Shown: one piece after another, positions 1-9,979 of the stretch | How positions within the stretch are numbered: position 1 is the first letter of the stretch | Layout of the letters: each line of letters opens with the position of its first letter | Assembly: GCF_918797505.1 (NCBI RefSeq) | Contig: NC_092800.1 | Coordinates: forward strand, 20,889,313 to 20,953,312 | DNA length: 64,000 bases | From: Bemisia tabaci | Taxonomy: Eukaryota > Arthropoda > Insecta > Hemiptera > Aleyrodidae | Direction: 5' to 3' | Notes under the pieces: generated by a model | Databases searched by the model: none | What the model was told of the DNA's origin: nothing | The model's input: only the letters and a program-made list of their open reading frames with translations | Program-made: the position numbers and the translations under genes

Positions 1-618
1 ATCGGTATAACAATCTTTCCTGAAAATTTCGAACTTTAGTCTGCCATTTTTTATTTTTATGGTCAAATCTAGGTGGTTAAGACTGTCCCCTCCCTTTTCG
101 GCTTTGAATGTAATTCTTGGCTGAATTTCATTTATGTCTTTTAAGAAATTGTCAAATTCTCTCCACGAACCCATCCATATCAGAAAGCAGTCATCGACGT
201 ACCTATAGTATGCTTGAAATCTGTTTTTCCATTTCTTGAGACTGCAGATAATGTTGTCTATGTCGTCCATGAAAACATCTGCTAAGAGGGGAGATGTCGA
301 GGCTCCCATCGCTAACCCATCTAAAAATTGGTAGAATTGATCGTTGTATTTAAAATAGTTGTGGCTAGTCGCAAATTCTAGGAGTTTGATATATTCATCA
401 ATTTCTTTATTGGACATTGTTGAATGGGTTTTCATTACTTTCTCCACTCTCTTTATGGCTACCTTGTTGTCGACATTATTGAATAAATTCTCTACGTCCA
501 AAGACACTAATTTGGCATTTTTTGGGAGTTTGATATTTTTTAATTTCTCAGTTAAATCGATGGAATTTTTTACCCCATATTTGGGTTTCCACTTTACATG
601 TTTCTGGAATGTGTTAAC
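1..618 (-). CDS. Penelope-like element reverse transcriptase, partial (inverted 5' part)
   Basis: Reading the minus strand from about 618 down to the window edge gives one uninterrupted frame with reverse-transcriptase core motifs in order: LVSLDVENLF (motif A, first catalytic Asp, about 470-510), GLAMGASTSPLLADVFM (motif B, about 265-320) and RYVDD (motif C, catalytic Asp pair, 190-204). This motif set, joined to the GIY-YIG domain next door, is typical of Penelope-like elements, which copy their RNA at a nicked target. No native start is present: the frame is cut at 618 by an inversion point and at 1 by the window edge. Codons are intact, so the copy is young or was recently active. Seen: motifs and open frame. 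Inferred: family. Confidence 0.9.
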
Positions 619-806
619 GCTTTCTGATATGGATGGGTTCGTGGAGAGAATTTGACAATTTCTTAAAAGACATAAATGAAATTCAGCCAAGAATTACATT
701 CAAAGCCGAAAAGGGAGGGGACAGTCTTAACCACCTAGATTTGACCATAAAAATAAAAAATGGCAGACTAAAGTTCGAAATTTTCAGGAAAGATTGTTAT
801 ACCGAT
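1..806. repeat. 188-bp inverted repeat arms (1-188 and 619-806)
   Basis: Position 1 pairs with 806 and 188 with 619; every block I compared matched without mismatch. The arms enclose 430 bp. The shared stretch begins at GCTTTCTGATATGG. The left arm may continue beyond the window, so 188 bp is a minimum. The identity means the two copies arose together or very recently. Confidence 0.9.
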
Positions 807-1640
807 TCAATAATTCCCGTAAACTCGTACCATAGCTGGCAGCATAAAATGTCTGCATTTCATAGCATGTGTTATAGACTGGTTAATGTACCTTTAGACA
901 AAACAGCGTATAATAAGGAGCTAAATTCCATAATAAATATAGCGGAAAACAATGGATATCATAAGAAGGACATCCTAAAATTAGTCAGAAGAAAAGCTAA
1001 ATTAAAAAGAGAAAAACTCCTATTTGGCGGGAAAAGGGCAAACGACTTAGCTTGGGTTTCAATCCCTTTCATTAATAATCTGTCAGATAAAATAAAAAGG
1101 TCCACCAAGAACAAAGTGATGATAACATACAGCAATCAAAGAAATCTGGGTAACCTACTCATCAACACAGGTGAAAAAATAGACCCACTTAAAAAAAGCG
1201 GAGTGTATAAGATTATTTGTGAATGTGGAAAAATTTACATAGGTCAAACGGGACGCACAGTACAAAAAAGATTTCAAGAACATAAAAATAATGCAAACAA
1301 TAATAGAAAAAATCATTCCTCAATATCAGACCACCTGAGAGACTCTAATTGCAACCCAGATAAGTGCAAGGTAAACCTAATTAAAGAGTGTAATAAAGGC
1401 AAAAAATTAAATGTACTCGAACAATTAGAAATAGACCGTCATAAAAATAAAGAGCTCCTTAACACTCAATTAGAGAGCTATGTGACGACATTGACAACAC
1501 CGCCAATCTTACTCAGTTCATACAAGAAGAATGTAGGGAAAACATCTGATAAGAAATTAGCTGATCGAGAGGACGAGAGCCGCGATAATAACTGCGCCGG
1601 CGCGGCTATCACGCCGGATTTTCGAACTTTTCAACAATGA
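619..1640 (+). CDS. Penelope-like element, distal RT region plus GIY-YIG endonuclease, 5'-truncated
   Basis: The open frame runs from the inversion point (in-frame codons from 621; the first ATG at 633 is internal, not the native start) to TGA at 1638-1640. The first ~60 residues repeat the sequence just after the YVDD box of the minus-strand part. The middle is a Lys-rich linker. From about residue 190 comes a GIY-YIG nuclease: GVYKIICECGKIYIGQTGR with the GVY and YIG halves, a Cys pair between them as in Penelope-like endonucleases, then RFQEHK with conserved Arg and His, and a downstream Glu in LNVLEQLEID that could be the metal-binding residue. The enzyme would nick target DNA to prime reverse transcription. 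It encodes no complete polymerase in this orientation, so it is unlikely to be autonomous. Confidence 0.9.
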
Positions 1641-1745
1641 GGCAGTCACCTGAAGATGGGCGGCCTGACCACCCGAAATGGCCATCGTGAATATCTGGGA
1701 CATATCTACTCGAATTTCACCCCTTGATTTTAAACAGTGTCTCAC
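1641..1745 (+). other. 3' untranslated tail of the Penelope-like element
   Basis: Directly after the stop codon lies a GC-rich short hairpin: CTGAAGA at 1650-1656, GGGCGG and CCACCC arms (1658-1663 and 1669-1674, one mismatch), then GAAA at 1675-1678. This matches the CUGANGA-stem II-GAAA core of hammerhead ribozymes, which are known in Penelope-like elements. I could not find convincing stems I and III around it, so catalytic activity is only a possibility. Confidence 0.4.
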
Positions 1746-1879
1746 AAAATATCAAATTTTGCGATTGTGACTTTAAAAGAGAACTTGAGCGTTTATAGTG
1801 GTATAATGATTTTCGCCATGGGGAGTTCACTCTTTGCTGCCGGTTGGTAGATTAAAGAAAGCGAGGACTCTGGATGGCG

Positions 1880-2982
1880 CACAGTGGATCGAGTCAATAG
1901 GAGAGGTCGGAGAAAATTTGGAAACTTTAAAGGCTCATAACTCCGTATATACAAAATTTGGAGGTTCGGAAACAGGTTCCATTGGTTCCCTTCTTCTTTC
2001 TTGGTCCTAAAAGCACCCCTTAACCCTTTATGGCATGAATTAATTTTAGATATCAGATTCTAGGGGACACTAATCTAGTTTATAGCTTGCATAAAAAACG
2101 TAGATTATCAAATCTGTTTTCAAAATTTTAAATTTTAGGGAATCGTTTTTTCGAAAAAAGAAAAAAACTAATGAAAATTCGCAAAATCATGCCACAGAAG
2201 AAATATTCAATTTTTAAAAACCCGAAAAATACGTTGTTACACGAATTCGTGATGCTAGGCCATTAAGGTTTAAAATATAAAATGTGACGAAATAAACATC
2301 AAAATGTGCAGTTTCAGGCAAAAATTCCATGTCCGACCTCTGATTGACCCGCGGTTCGAAAACAGGTTCCATTGGTTTCTTCCTTCTTTCTTGGTTCTAA
2401 AAGCACGCCCCTTAACCCTCGCTGGCATGAATTAATTTTAGATCTCATATTCTGGGGGATACTAATCTTTTTTGTAGCATGCATAAGAGACGTAGATTAT
2501 CAAATTTATTTTCAAAATTTTAAATTATAGGGAATCGTTTATTCGAAAAAAGAAAAAAAAACTAATGAAAATTCGCAAAATCATGCCACAGAGGAAATAT
2601 TCAATTTTTCAGAACCCCAAAAATACGTTGTTATACGAATTCGTACAGCTAGGCCATTGAGGTTTAAAATTTAAGATGTGACGAAATAAACATCAAAATT
2701 GGACGTATTTCTATCAAACGGAACTAAGCGCCATAGGGGGAGGAAGTAGAGGGGGGCTTGCATTGGCGGCGGAAACGGGCGTCCTGCTCGTTCCGTCTTA
2801 TCTATACTCGCAATGCTTTTCCATGGCGCTTAGTTCCGTTTGACAGAACGCGCTATCCGGGATTCTAAATTCATCAAAAGGAACTTAAATTGACACTTAG
2901 TTCCGTTTGACAGAAATACATCCAATTTGCAGTTGTAGTCAAAAATTTCATGTCCGACCTCTGATTGACTGGCTCCCCTGTG
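1880..2982. mobile_element. TIB MITE copy 1 (Transib-like), internally duplicated, with nested F-B
   Basis: The left end is CACAGTGGATCGAGTC preceded by TGGCG; the right end is a worn CCCCTGTG followed by CGGCG. The body follows the family (GTGACGAAATAAACATC, TTGCAGTT, TGTCCGACCTCT) but has gained a segment with ATGAATTAATTTTAGAT, and a ~388-bp stretch is duplicated in tandem (about 1964-2351, then 2352 onward). The second unit is interrupted by F-B at 2701-2923. No coding capacity. Confidence 0.75.
2701..2923. mobile_element. F-B MITE nested in TIB copy 1
   Basis: TIRs start GGACGTATTTCT and end AGAAATACATCC. AATT flanks it on both sides (2697-2700 and 2924-2927), and removing the element plus one AATT restores the TIB sequence AAAATTTGCAG, so this is a 4-bp target site duplication. 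The right arm is partly repeated: TAGTTCCGTTTGACAG occurs at about 2831 and again near 2899. Confidence 0.8.
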
Positions 2983-3179
2983 CGGCGAGAGCGCGGAAAC
3001 TCACGAGGAACGTGTTCTGATTGAGAGGGCGCTATTGATTTTCACTCGTCGGGTATCCCGCGCTCGGGATTTCCACGAGTCTAGCCCGCGCCACAGCCTC
3101 GTCACAGCATCCTCCTTTAAATTTCCCCTCTTGACACCCATCAGATGGAAAAATTAGCACAAAGCTCCGGCTCCTCCCA

Positions 3180-3880
3180 AGCTGCCGCGCAAAAATTACC
3201 GAGCCCGGCTACACCGCCAAAATAGGTTTCTACCATCATCGCGGTTGTGTTTACCGCCATATCTTTCCTCACTTTTTCGTCACAGTAGGACTGAATTTTG
3301 CGATAGGGCAGTGGTAGCATTTTAGCTCTCTATTGCATAACCTAACCTATATCCTAACCTCCAAAGCTGCGGCGCAAAAATTACCGAGCCCGGCTACACC
3401 ATTAAAATAGGTTTCCACCATCATATCTTTCCTCACTTTTTCATCACAGTAGGATTGGATTTTGCGATGGCGCATTATAGCTCTCTATTGGCACAATCGC
3501 GATTTTAAGGTGTTTTTGAAATATCTCTGAGCATAAGGGAATGCTTCTGTAGCCCGGCTACACCATCAAAATAGGTTTCTACCATCATCACGGTTGTGTT
3601 TACCGTCATTTCTTTCCTCACTTTTTCGTCACAGTAGGACTGAATTTTGCGATAGGGCAGTGGTAGCATTTTAGCTCTCTATTGGCACAATCGCGATTTT
3701 AAGGTGTTTTAAAAATATCTCTGTGCACAAGGAAATGCTTCTTTAGCCCGGCTGCACCATCAAAATAGGTTTCTACCATCATCAAGGTTGTGTTTACCAT
3801 GCTAGGATTATAGCTTTCTAATGGCACAATTACGATTTTAGATGTTTTTTAAATATCTCTGAACACTAGGAAATACTTTA
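3180..3880. repeat. Tandem array, ~185-bp unit, four copies
   Basis: Units start near 3201, 3385, 3551 and 3744, each with GCCCGGCTACACC, then AAAATAGGTTTCTACC, a CTTTCCTCACTTTTTCGTC block and TTTTAGCTCTCTATTG. Spacing is 166-193 bp. The first two units differ at their distal ends (CCTAACCTATATCCTAACC follows unit 1). The last unit is shortened. Nothing codes here. Confidence 0.85.
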
Positions 3881-5690
3881 TTGACGTTTCTATGAAACGG
3901 GGAAATAAACAAGACCTCTCGAAAATGACTGTATAGACATTTTACAGGGATAAGGTATAGTGACAACTTTGGGATTTTGGAATGTTTTTCAAGTTATGTG
4001 TTAATCATTTTTAAAAATGTTTTAAAAGGTTTTATGAAATCAGTTTTGAAATGTTTTTTTTTTCGAATTTTAATCTCCAGGAATGGGTTTTTCAAAAAAA
4101 AAAACAACAACAACAACAATATTTTATCAACATTCTAGAAAAGATTTCTAAAACCAGTAATGTCCAAGAAGTTTTTAAAATTGCTTAAGGAGACGTCTAC
4201 ATAGTTTCTAAAAAAAATTCAAATTAAGTGTGCCCGAAAGCAATTTTTTCAGAATAACATTTAATGAGGGTCAAAAACGCATTTTCAAACTGCTTAACGT
4301 TGCGCGCGGTCAATCGCCGTCATGCGATATTTCGGCGCGTTTGAAGATTCGGTTACATTCTCAGTGGATAATAATCTAGGGCTCATGAAAAGTTATTTAT
4401 TCATTTTCATCTAAATTACCTAGTGTTTCCATTGGCGGAGGTTCAAATTGATTCTCCATTGAACTCAAGGCAGTCTCAAATTATACATACTCCATGTGTG
4501 CAAGATTTGGCACCCCATCAAACATAGTCCGTAATGAAAGTAAGAAGGAAAGAGATCACTTTCTATTTCAGATAAAGCTGATGATGTAAAGGTATCTGTT
4601 TCACGGGAAGACCTGTACTCTCCCTCTTCAGTTTTTGGCATGCATTAGGCTCATTTTGCTGAGTTCGGTAACTTTGTAAACAAACAAAATGAAGTTATTG
4701 ATTCATTAGTGCTTAAAGAGACCAGATTTTACGATTGTATTTTTGCCTAGTACTAACCTTGCATCCAAAGCATCCAATATTCATTTATTTGACGCAATTA
4801 GCGCAAGAGCTATCTTGATGTACCCAAAATGCATTTGTTAATTTCACATCCTCTCCTCTGCTATGCTCCAATTAACATTTCAAACGTTCAAATATACGTT
4901 TGTTTGGTGAAGTTACAAGTTCACAGGGAAATAAAATGGTCATGAAGTATAAAAACTTGGAATGGATGCCTTTTAAAACTTGAGATGTCAAACTCAAGTC
5001 CAAAATGAGTTTAGTCCCTCCTCTAGGTGACATTTGTTGACGTCAATAAGTTCATGTTTTGAGGTATTTTGACAAAGCGCATCAAATAAAGGATGCCCTC
5101 TTTCAAGCACAAACCTTTGCAAATATGACGATAAAGTCTGGAGTAAAAGCGAGTAAGAAGTTTATTAAAGGGATGCCATTTCCGGACTTGAATTCCTCCA
5201 GTTAGTGCTCATCCATTAAAACTCGTGTTTTTGGTGTTAGTAAGTGTTATTGTGTTTATATGCTAATGGAGTAATAATTTTGAAAGTTTTGAAATCGTGT
5301 CTAAAGTATACGATCTCCAAAAGGGAGGGCAAGCCAAATTCACAAAAAAAAGAAAGGAAATACTAAAACATACTGATTATTGAAAAAATAAGCATAAACT
5401 TCAAAAAGTTTGTTTCAACTGCCCATGCTGTCAATTTCACGTTCAGAGGATGTTCCGTTAACTACAAAGGCACTTAAGACGAATGTTCTGAGGTCATCGC
5501 AAACAGAGCGCGAAAGGATGCTTTTTTGAGTTAGGACGTGGCAAATACTTCCAATGCAGGAACGCACCGGCGGAGGATGCGCCTTCAAATGGTTGGTTAT
5601 ACCTCGAACATCCTCAACGCACGAATAGTTGCATCAAGGGGCAAGATACAGATACAGTCCTCCTTATTCTCTGAGAACCTGGAATGCCAA
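3881..5690. other. Low-copy intergenic DNA
   Basis: AT-rich sequence with no convincing gene, RNA or repeat seen elsewhere in the window. An A-rich run with (CAA)4-5 lies at about 4098-4125. A small block near 5570-5640 (CGCACGAATAGTTGCATC) weakly resembles family V units at 22.9 kb. Confidence 0.4.
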
Positions 5691-5696
5691 AGGAAC

Positions 5697-6200
5697 TGCG
5701 GGCCGGTTTTGAAATTGACAGGCAAAGCTATAGACAAAGAAAACAAAACGAAAATGGAGCGATCTTATTAGTGGAAGCGGATGTTTGCAGTGGATAGGAG
5801 GAGATAAATATTAGACTTAAACCCACAGTATACCCTAATTTATTCCATCATTAAGCCTTTTACTTTGAACAACCACCCTTTTCATCCAATAAGGCTCGCT
5901 CTATATTTTCCCTTTATCTTCTTAGTCGATCCCACTTTGCCTATCAATTTCAATAATCAGCTTATAGCTACAGTTTTCAGTGAGCTGATTATTGACATTT
6001 ATAGCCGAAGCTATAGACAAAGAAGGCAAATGAAAAATGGAGCGATCTTTTTGGTTTACACGGGTGGTTTGTATAGACCGTGATGGACTAACCGTAGGAC
6101 CTCTTGTCCACTGCAACCACTGTTTCCATCAAAAGGATAGTTCCTTTTTCCCTGTATCTATATCGTGTATCGCCTATTAATTTCAATAATCTGGCCGTTG
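5697..6200. mobile_element. Two adjacent F-C MITE copies
   Basis: Family F-C has TIRs of about GCGGGCTGATTGTTGAAATT followed by GATAGACAAAGC, an inner GGAGCGATCCTATTGG and its inverted partner, and ends with CAATTTCAATAATC then GCCCGC. Copy one spans about 5697-5968; copy two, more worn, spans about 5982-6200. Both retain the internal ATAGACAAAGAA and the inverted TTTGTCTAT-type end. Total length per copy is ~220-275 bp. Superfamily not determined. Confidence 0.7.
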
Positions 6201-7079
6201 GAGCTTAATATGTCGGATTTAAGAAGAATCATCCTAAAAAATCACAACCAGCGTTCCCTCCTTTTCCTCGACGTTTCCTCTATTAACAGGAGTCTGACTA
6301 GCTTTTAACTTGAAATTCTCTGAGCATATTATCAAAACAAGGTCTCATCGCAACTTTTGTTCAGCTTGCTGTCAAAAAAATCAAACACTAGAGACTTCAA
6401 GGTCAAACGGAATGCAGCTCGGCTGATTCTGTCGAAAACTCGTCCATTCAAACATAGGTTAATGCTTCATTGATGATGCTATTGTGGAGATTCGTTCATC
6501 GCCCTTTCATCCGACAATCTGATAAGCTCCCATTTACTGTGGTGCGGTTTCGGATGCACCTTTCCCCCTTCAGTCAAACACGTACGAGATAAATCTGAGA
6601 TTCGGTAGCCAACGGGCGAAATTTTGCGGTGGAATGCTCGGTCAAATAATAACAAGCCTTCAAACTTGGCACAGTTACCGCGAGTCACCAAGCGCCCCCC
6701 CCCCCCCCCCTCCCTCCTCCGCCGAGCAAGTTCACGATCCGCGAGTGAGTTATTTTAAAATTTCACAAAATTGAATCTCCCGTTTATTTATATTTTTTCG
6801 CTCTTTATGAGGTTCTCGTCGTCGTCACCCGCAGCTCGAGCCCCTCCCCCCTCTCCCGGCTGCTAGGTGTGTTTATAACGCTCATTACTCCCTACCGAGT
6901 AAGTAGCTTCACGGTGAACAGCGTTGCCGCAGTATCCGGGCAATACTCGTTATTTTAGGGAGGGTCATGTTACATGCTGAGAGGAGCCGTTCATGCCTTG
7001 GAGGGAGGCAGAGATGCAACATTTCTAGAAGTTTTATAAAATGAATTTCGCCAATCATTGTATCATCTAACGTTACCCT
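6201..7079. other. Intergenic DNA with C-run
   Basis: No gene or dispersed repeat recognised. A run of ~18 C at about 6691-6709 is followed by a C/T-rich stretch. The rest is mixed sequence with a GC-rich patch at 6820-6870. Confidence 0.4.
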
Positions 7080-7308
7080 CACTGGAAAAAAAAACACATG
7101 GGATCTAGAGTCCAGACTCTTAAAAACATCGAAAAGAAAAAATACTCTTGATTCAATCAGATTTAAGCTTAAATCAAGAACCAAGCCTCTTAATTTGAGC
7201 GGATTTCCTTTTGATTTAAGCTTAAATCTGATTGAATCAAGAGTCCTTTTTCTTGTCAATGTTTTCAAGAGGCTGGACTCTAGATCCAATGTGTTTATTT
7301 TACCAGTG
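7080..7308. mobile_element. CAC-1 MITE copy 1
   Basis: The 229-bp element starts CACTGGAAAAA and ends CCAGTG, flanked by CT on both sides (2-bp TSD). It is almost wholly palindromic: GGATCTAGAGTCCAGACTC at one end is matched at the other, and GATTTAAGCTTAAATC occurs in both halves around a ~40-bp centre. That centre is inverted relative to copy 2. No coding capacity. Confidence 0.9.
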
Positions 7309-7998
7309 CTGTAATATTAATGCAATTCGTTTAGTTTTAGTTTTAAATCATGTAGATTGATACAAGAAAATACTTGCAGTAGTTACATGATATATTAATA
7401 AAATTCCTTTAAAAAGAATTAATTTCAACTTGAAATTTTCATACAATTTCGTGACATTTTATTAATTTTTCAAAACCACTGTAATGGACTCAGGATGTCA
7501 TGAAACGCATAGAAACAGTGAAATATTGATTTAAAATTTTGAAAAATGGAGCAGTTCTCTTCTCATGGAGCTTTCAGATACTTATTGTGGGTTGTTGCTT
7601 ACACAGCCTCTTATAAACGTTGAAATTTCACGGAAAATGCAATTATTTTTTGCATCTCTGCCAGAGAAGAAGCTTCGAGCCTGAGTTTATTAATGATATG
7701 CAATGGTAGGGTGGGCTCGTCACGTCGGATTTTCGAGACACCATAAGAAAAATTAATGCAAACTAACAATTTTTCATTGAAAATTCTTCACATAGAGGAG
7801 CGTTACGTAATTTTTGCGAAATAAAATCGAGACCGCCTTCGCCAATGAACATGCGAGCATGAGTTGTGCTTTTTTGGTCTCTTTGGACGAAAATAAAGTT
7901 CAGATTGATGAAACGTGACCTCATGGATAGTGCGCTTTGGCTAAGAATTGCATACCGTTCAACATTATCAATGAGGCCGGGGCCCAATCAATGAGGTC
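7309..7998. other. Low-copy AT-rich DNA
   Basis: No supported gene. Short open frames lack domain signatures. No repeat recognised. Confidence 0.35.
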
Positions 7999-8162
7999 CA
8001 GTGGCGATAAGCGAATGATCGATTATCGATTTTTCCCCATTTGAAGCTATGGTAAAGAATCGATTATCAAGGTGTCCGTCGCGAACACCCTGTTTATCGA
8101 TCCTTCTCAATAGGTTTAAATGACTGATCAATCGATATATTGCAAAGTACGCTCGCCGCTGG
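7999..8162. mobile_element. HAT-1 MITE copy 1
   Basis: Starts CAGTGGCGATAAGCG, contains GATCGATTATCGATTTTT, then CAAGGTGTCCGTCGCGAACACC and TTTATCGATCC, and ends in a worn GCTCGCCGCTG. It matches copies at 37.1 kb and 54.2 kb in reverse orientation. A clear target duplication is not visible here, unlike in other copies. Confidence 0.7.
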
Positions 8163-8470
8163 GCTCATCACTCCCGGTAAAATGTATTTTCCTGATAAAT
8201 ACATCATTATACAGAAGTTTCTACTATTATTATCTTTTTGTGTACTTTTGTTGCATTTAAGTACCTACATTGTATCGAAAACCTCCCGGACAATTGGAAT
8301 GTTCGCCAGGGGGTAGCCTGAGTTGCTTTTGTAATGTGGATAAAAGAAAAGATAAGTAAAAAAAGGCAGATTATTTTGTATTATAGAAGATAACAAATGC
8401 GAATGGAAAATACCTCAATTGGCAACTCTGTTTGAAGTCCAATTTCTCATTTTACCCGGCAGCGCGGTCG

Positions 8471-8703
8471 CACAGTAGATCGAGTCGATTTGAGAGGTCG
8501 GACATGAAAATTTTAAATAAAACTACACATTTTGATGTTTATTTCGTCACATTTTACATTTCAAGGGGTGCTTTAGATAGACAATTTCTCGAGGAAACCA
8601 ATGGAACCACTTTTAGAACCTCAAAATTTTGTATAAACGGAGTTATAAGCATTTAAAGTCTCCAAATTTTGTCCGACCTCCCCTTTTGTCTCGATCCACT
8701 GTA
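8471..8703. mobile_element. TIB MITE copy 2 (complete)
   Basis: The 233-bp element starts CACAGTAGATCGAGTC and ends GATCCACTGTA, with a perfect 5-bp target duplication GGTCG at 8466-8470 and 8704-8708. The internal TIR continues as TGAGAGGTCGGACATG and its partner TTTTGTCCGACCTC. This copy helps define the family boundaries. No open frame of note. Confidence 0.9.
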
Positions 8704-8708
8704 GGTCG

Positions 8709-9160
8709 GTTCGAACTTGTATTTTCGACTTCAAAACACCTCTGCCGATTTTCCCTCTCATCATCTCGAACAAACATCTCGGAGGCATTCCCGACGATCC
8801 CTCAACATTGTTTTCAGATCGTTGGCTTTTGTCATGTAGGTCAAGGCTTCCATTTCCCCCGCGGATCCGGCCCCTCGCTCGCAAACGCGTTTTCTGGGTG
8901 GAAAACAGGGCAATTCGCATGCCTCGCCATCCCGGATTAACTCGTTGATCGGTGGAAATTGGCGCTTCAATGACTGGCTGTCGGCGCGGCCATGTTTGGG
9001 CGTGTCGCGTCGTTCGTTTGGGATCGCTGACCCCAAAATGCATCGTTTGCATACGTAGCGCCCTTTTTAAGTTCAAGGTGGCTCTGATTTTAGTCCCTGT
9101 GGTTTGGTTCAGTAGCTACCGTGACAAAATATTTTCGTGACCCCGCACTGCAATCTTCCC
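8709..9160. other. GC-richer single-copy segment
   Basis: Contains several overlapping open frames on both strands, all without recognisable domains; none has splice or start context convincing enough to call. Not repeated elsewhere in the window. Confidence 0.3.
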
Positions 9161-9162
9161 TG

Positions 9163-9666
9163 TGAGCCGATTAATAAAATCACTGGAAAAAAAACCACAT
9201 TGGATCTAGAGTCCAGACTCTTGAAAACATCGACAAGAAAAAGGACTCTTGATTCAATCAGATTTAAGCTTAAATCAAAAGGAAATCCGCTCAAATTAAG
9301 AGGCTTGGTTCTTGATTTAAGCTTAAATCTGATTGAATCATGAGTATTTTTTCTTGTCGATGTTTTTAAGAGTCTGGACTCTAGATCCAATGTGTTTTTT
9401 TTTAGTGATTGATAGACAAAGCTTTAGACAAAGATGACAAAATGGGTATGGAGGGATCCTATTGGTGGAAGTGGGTGGTTGCAATAGACAAAGGAGGTAG
9501 GTAATAGACTAACTAACGGCAATCCACGAGAGACACTATAATTAGTCCATCATTTTCTCCCTTAGCCTGTAGGAACTACTCACTTCAACCAGTAGGATCA
9601 TTCCATAATCTCTATGTCTTCTTTGTCTATAGCTTTGTTTATAAATTTCAAGAATCACCCCGCTGC
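9163..9666. mobile_element. F-C MITE interrupted by CAC-1
   Basis: The left end (GAGCCGATTAATAAAAT) and the body resuming at ATTGATAGACAAAGC belong to one F-C copy, ending near CACCCCGCTG. CAC-1 copy 2 sits between them and duplicates the dinucleotide AT. Removing it rebuilds the family sequence AAATTGATAGAC. Confidence 0.8.
9181..9407. mobile_element. CAC-1 MITE copy 2, nested in F-C
   Basis: The 227-bp element starts CACTGGAAAAAAAACC and ends TTTTAGTG, with AT duplicated on both sides. It is palindromic like copy 1, with the centre in the opposite orientation. Confidence 0.88.
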
Positions 9667-9979
9667 AGTGTAAGAGGTACTTCAAGAAGATAACGCTCAG
9701 ATTCGATTAATGATGATCAATTATTGAAGAGTTGAGCCATTGGTTTCGCAATCCTTTCCTAGCATACAAAAATGTTGCCAAATAAATTGCGATTACTCCG
9801 AAAGTCATTAGTCATCATCAGGCAAATTTAAAAGTTGCCTATCAATCACCATTCGGTGAATAGTAAGGTTGACCTCCGAACTTAGGTTTTTTCCCACCCA
9901 TTTGCATTGTTTACAGTGTAAGCGCAGAATTTTTAAATATATTGTCTCTGTACGCGCTCCTTTCATACAAAGAAATGCT

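Larger units (their letters stand above)
1..1760. mobile_element. Penelope-like retroelement with 5' inversion
   Basis: A single element copy is split into head-to-head halves: reverse transcriptase on the minus strand (1-618) and the C-terminal endonuclease half on the plus strand (619-1640). The two halves overlap in content by 188 bp. Such 5' inversions with short duplication are known products of twin priming during target-primed reverse transcription in non-LTR elements. The 3' boundary is not defined; sequence after about 1760 no longer resembles a coding or terminal part. The left boundary lies outside the window. Confidence 0.8.

Noticed and set aside
3320..3362. Telomeric TTAGG-type repeat
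   Set aside because: CCTAACC appears only three times in an irregular context within unit 1 of the tandem array.
8621..9076. 151-codon minus-strand frame
   Set aside because: Overlaps TIB copy 2 and several competing frames; no domain.
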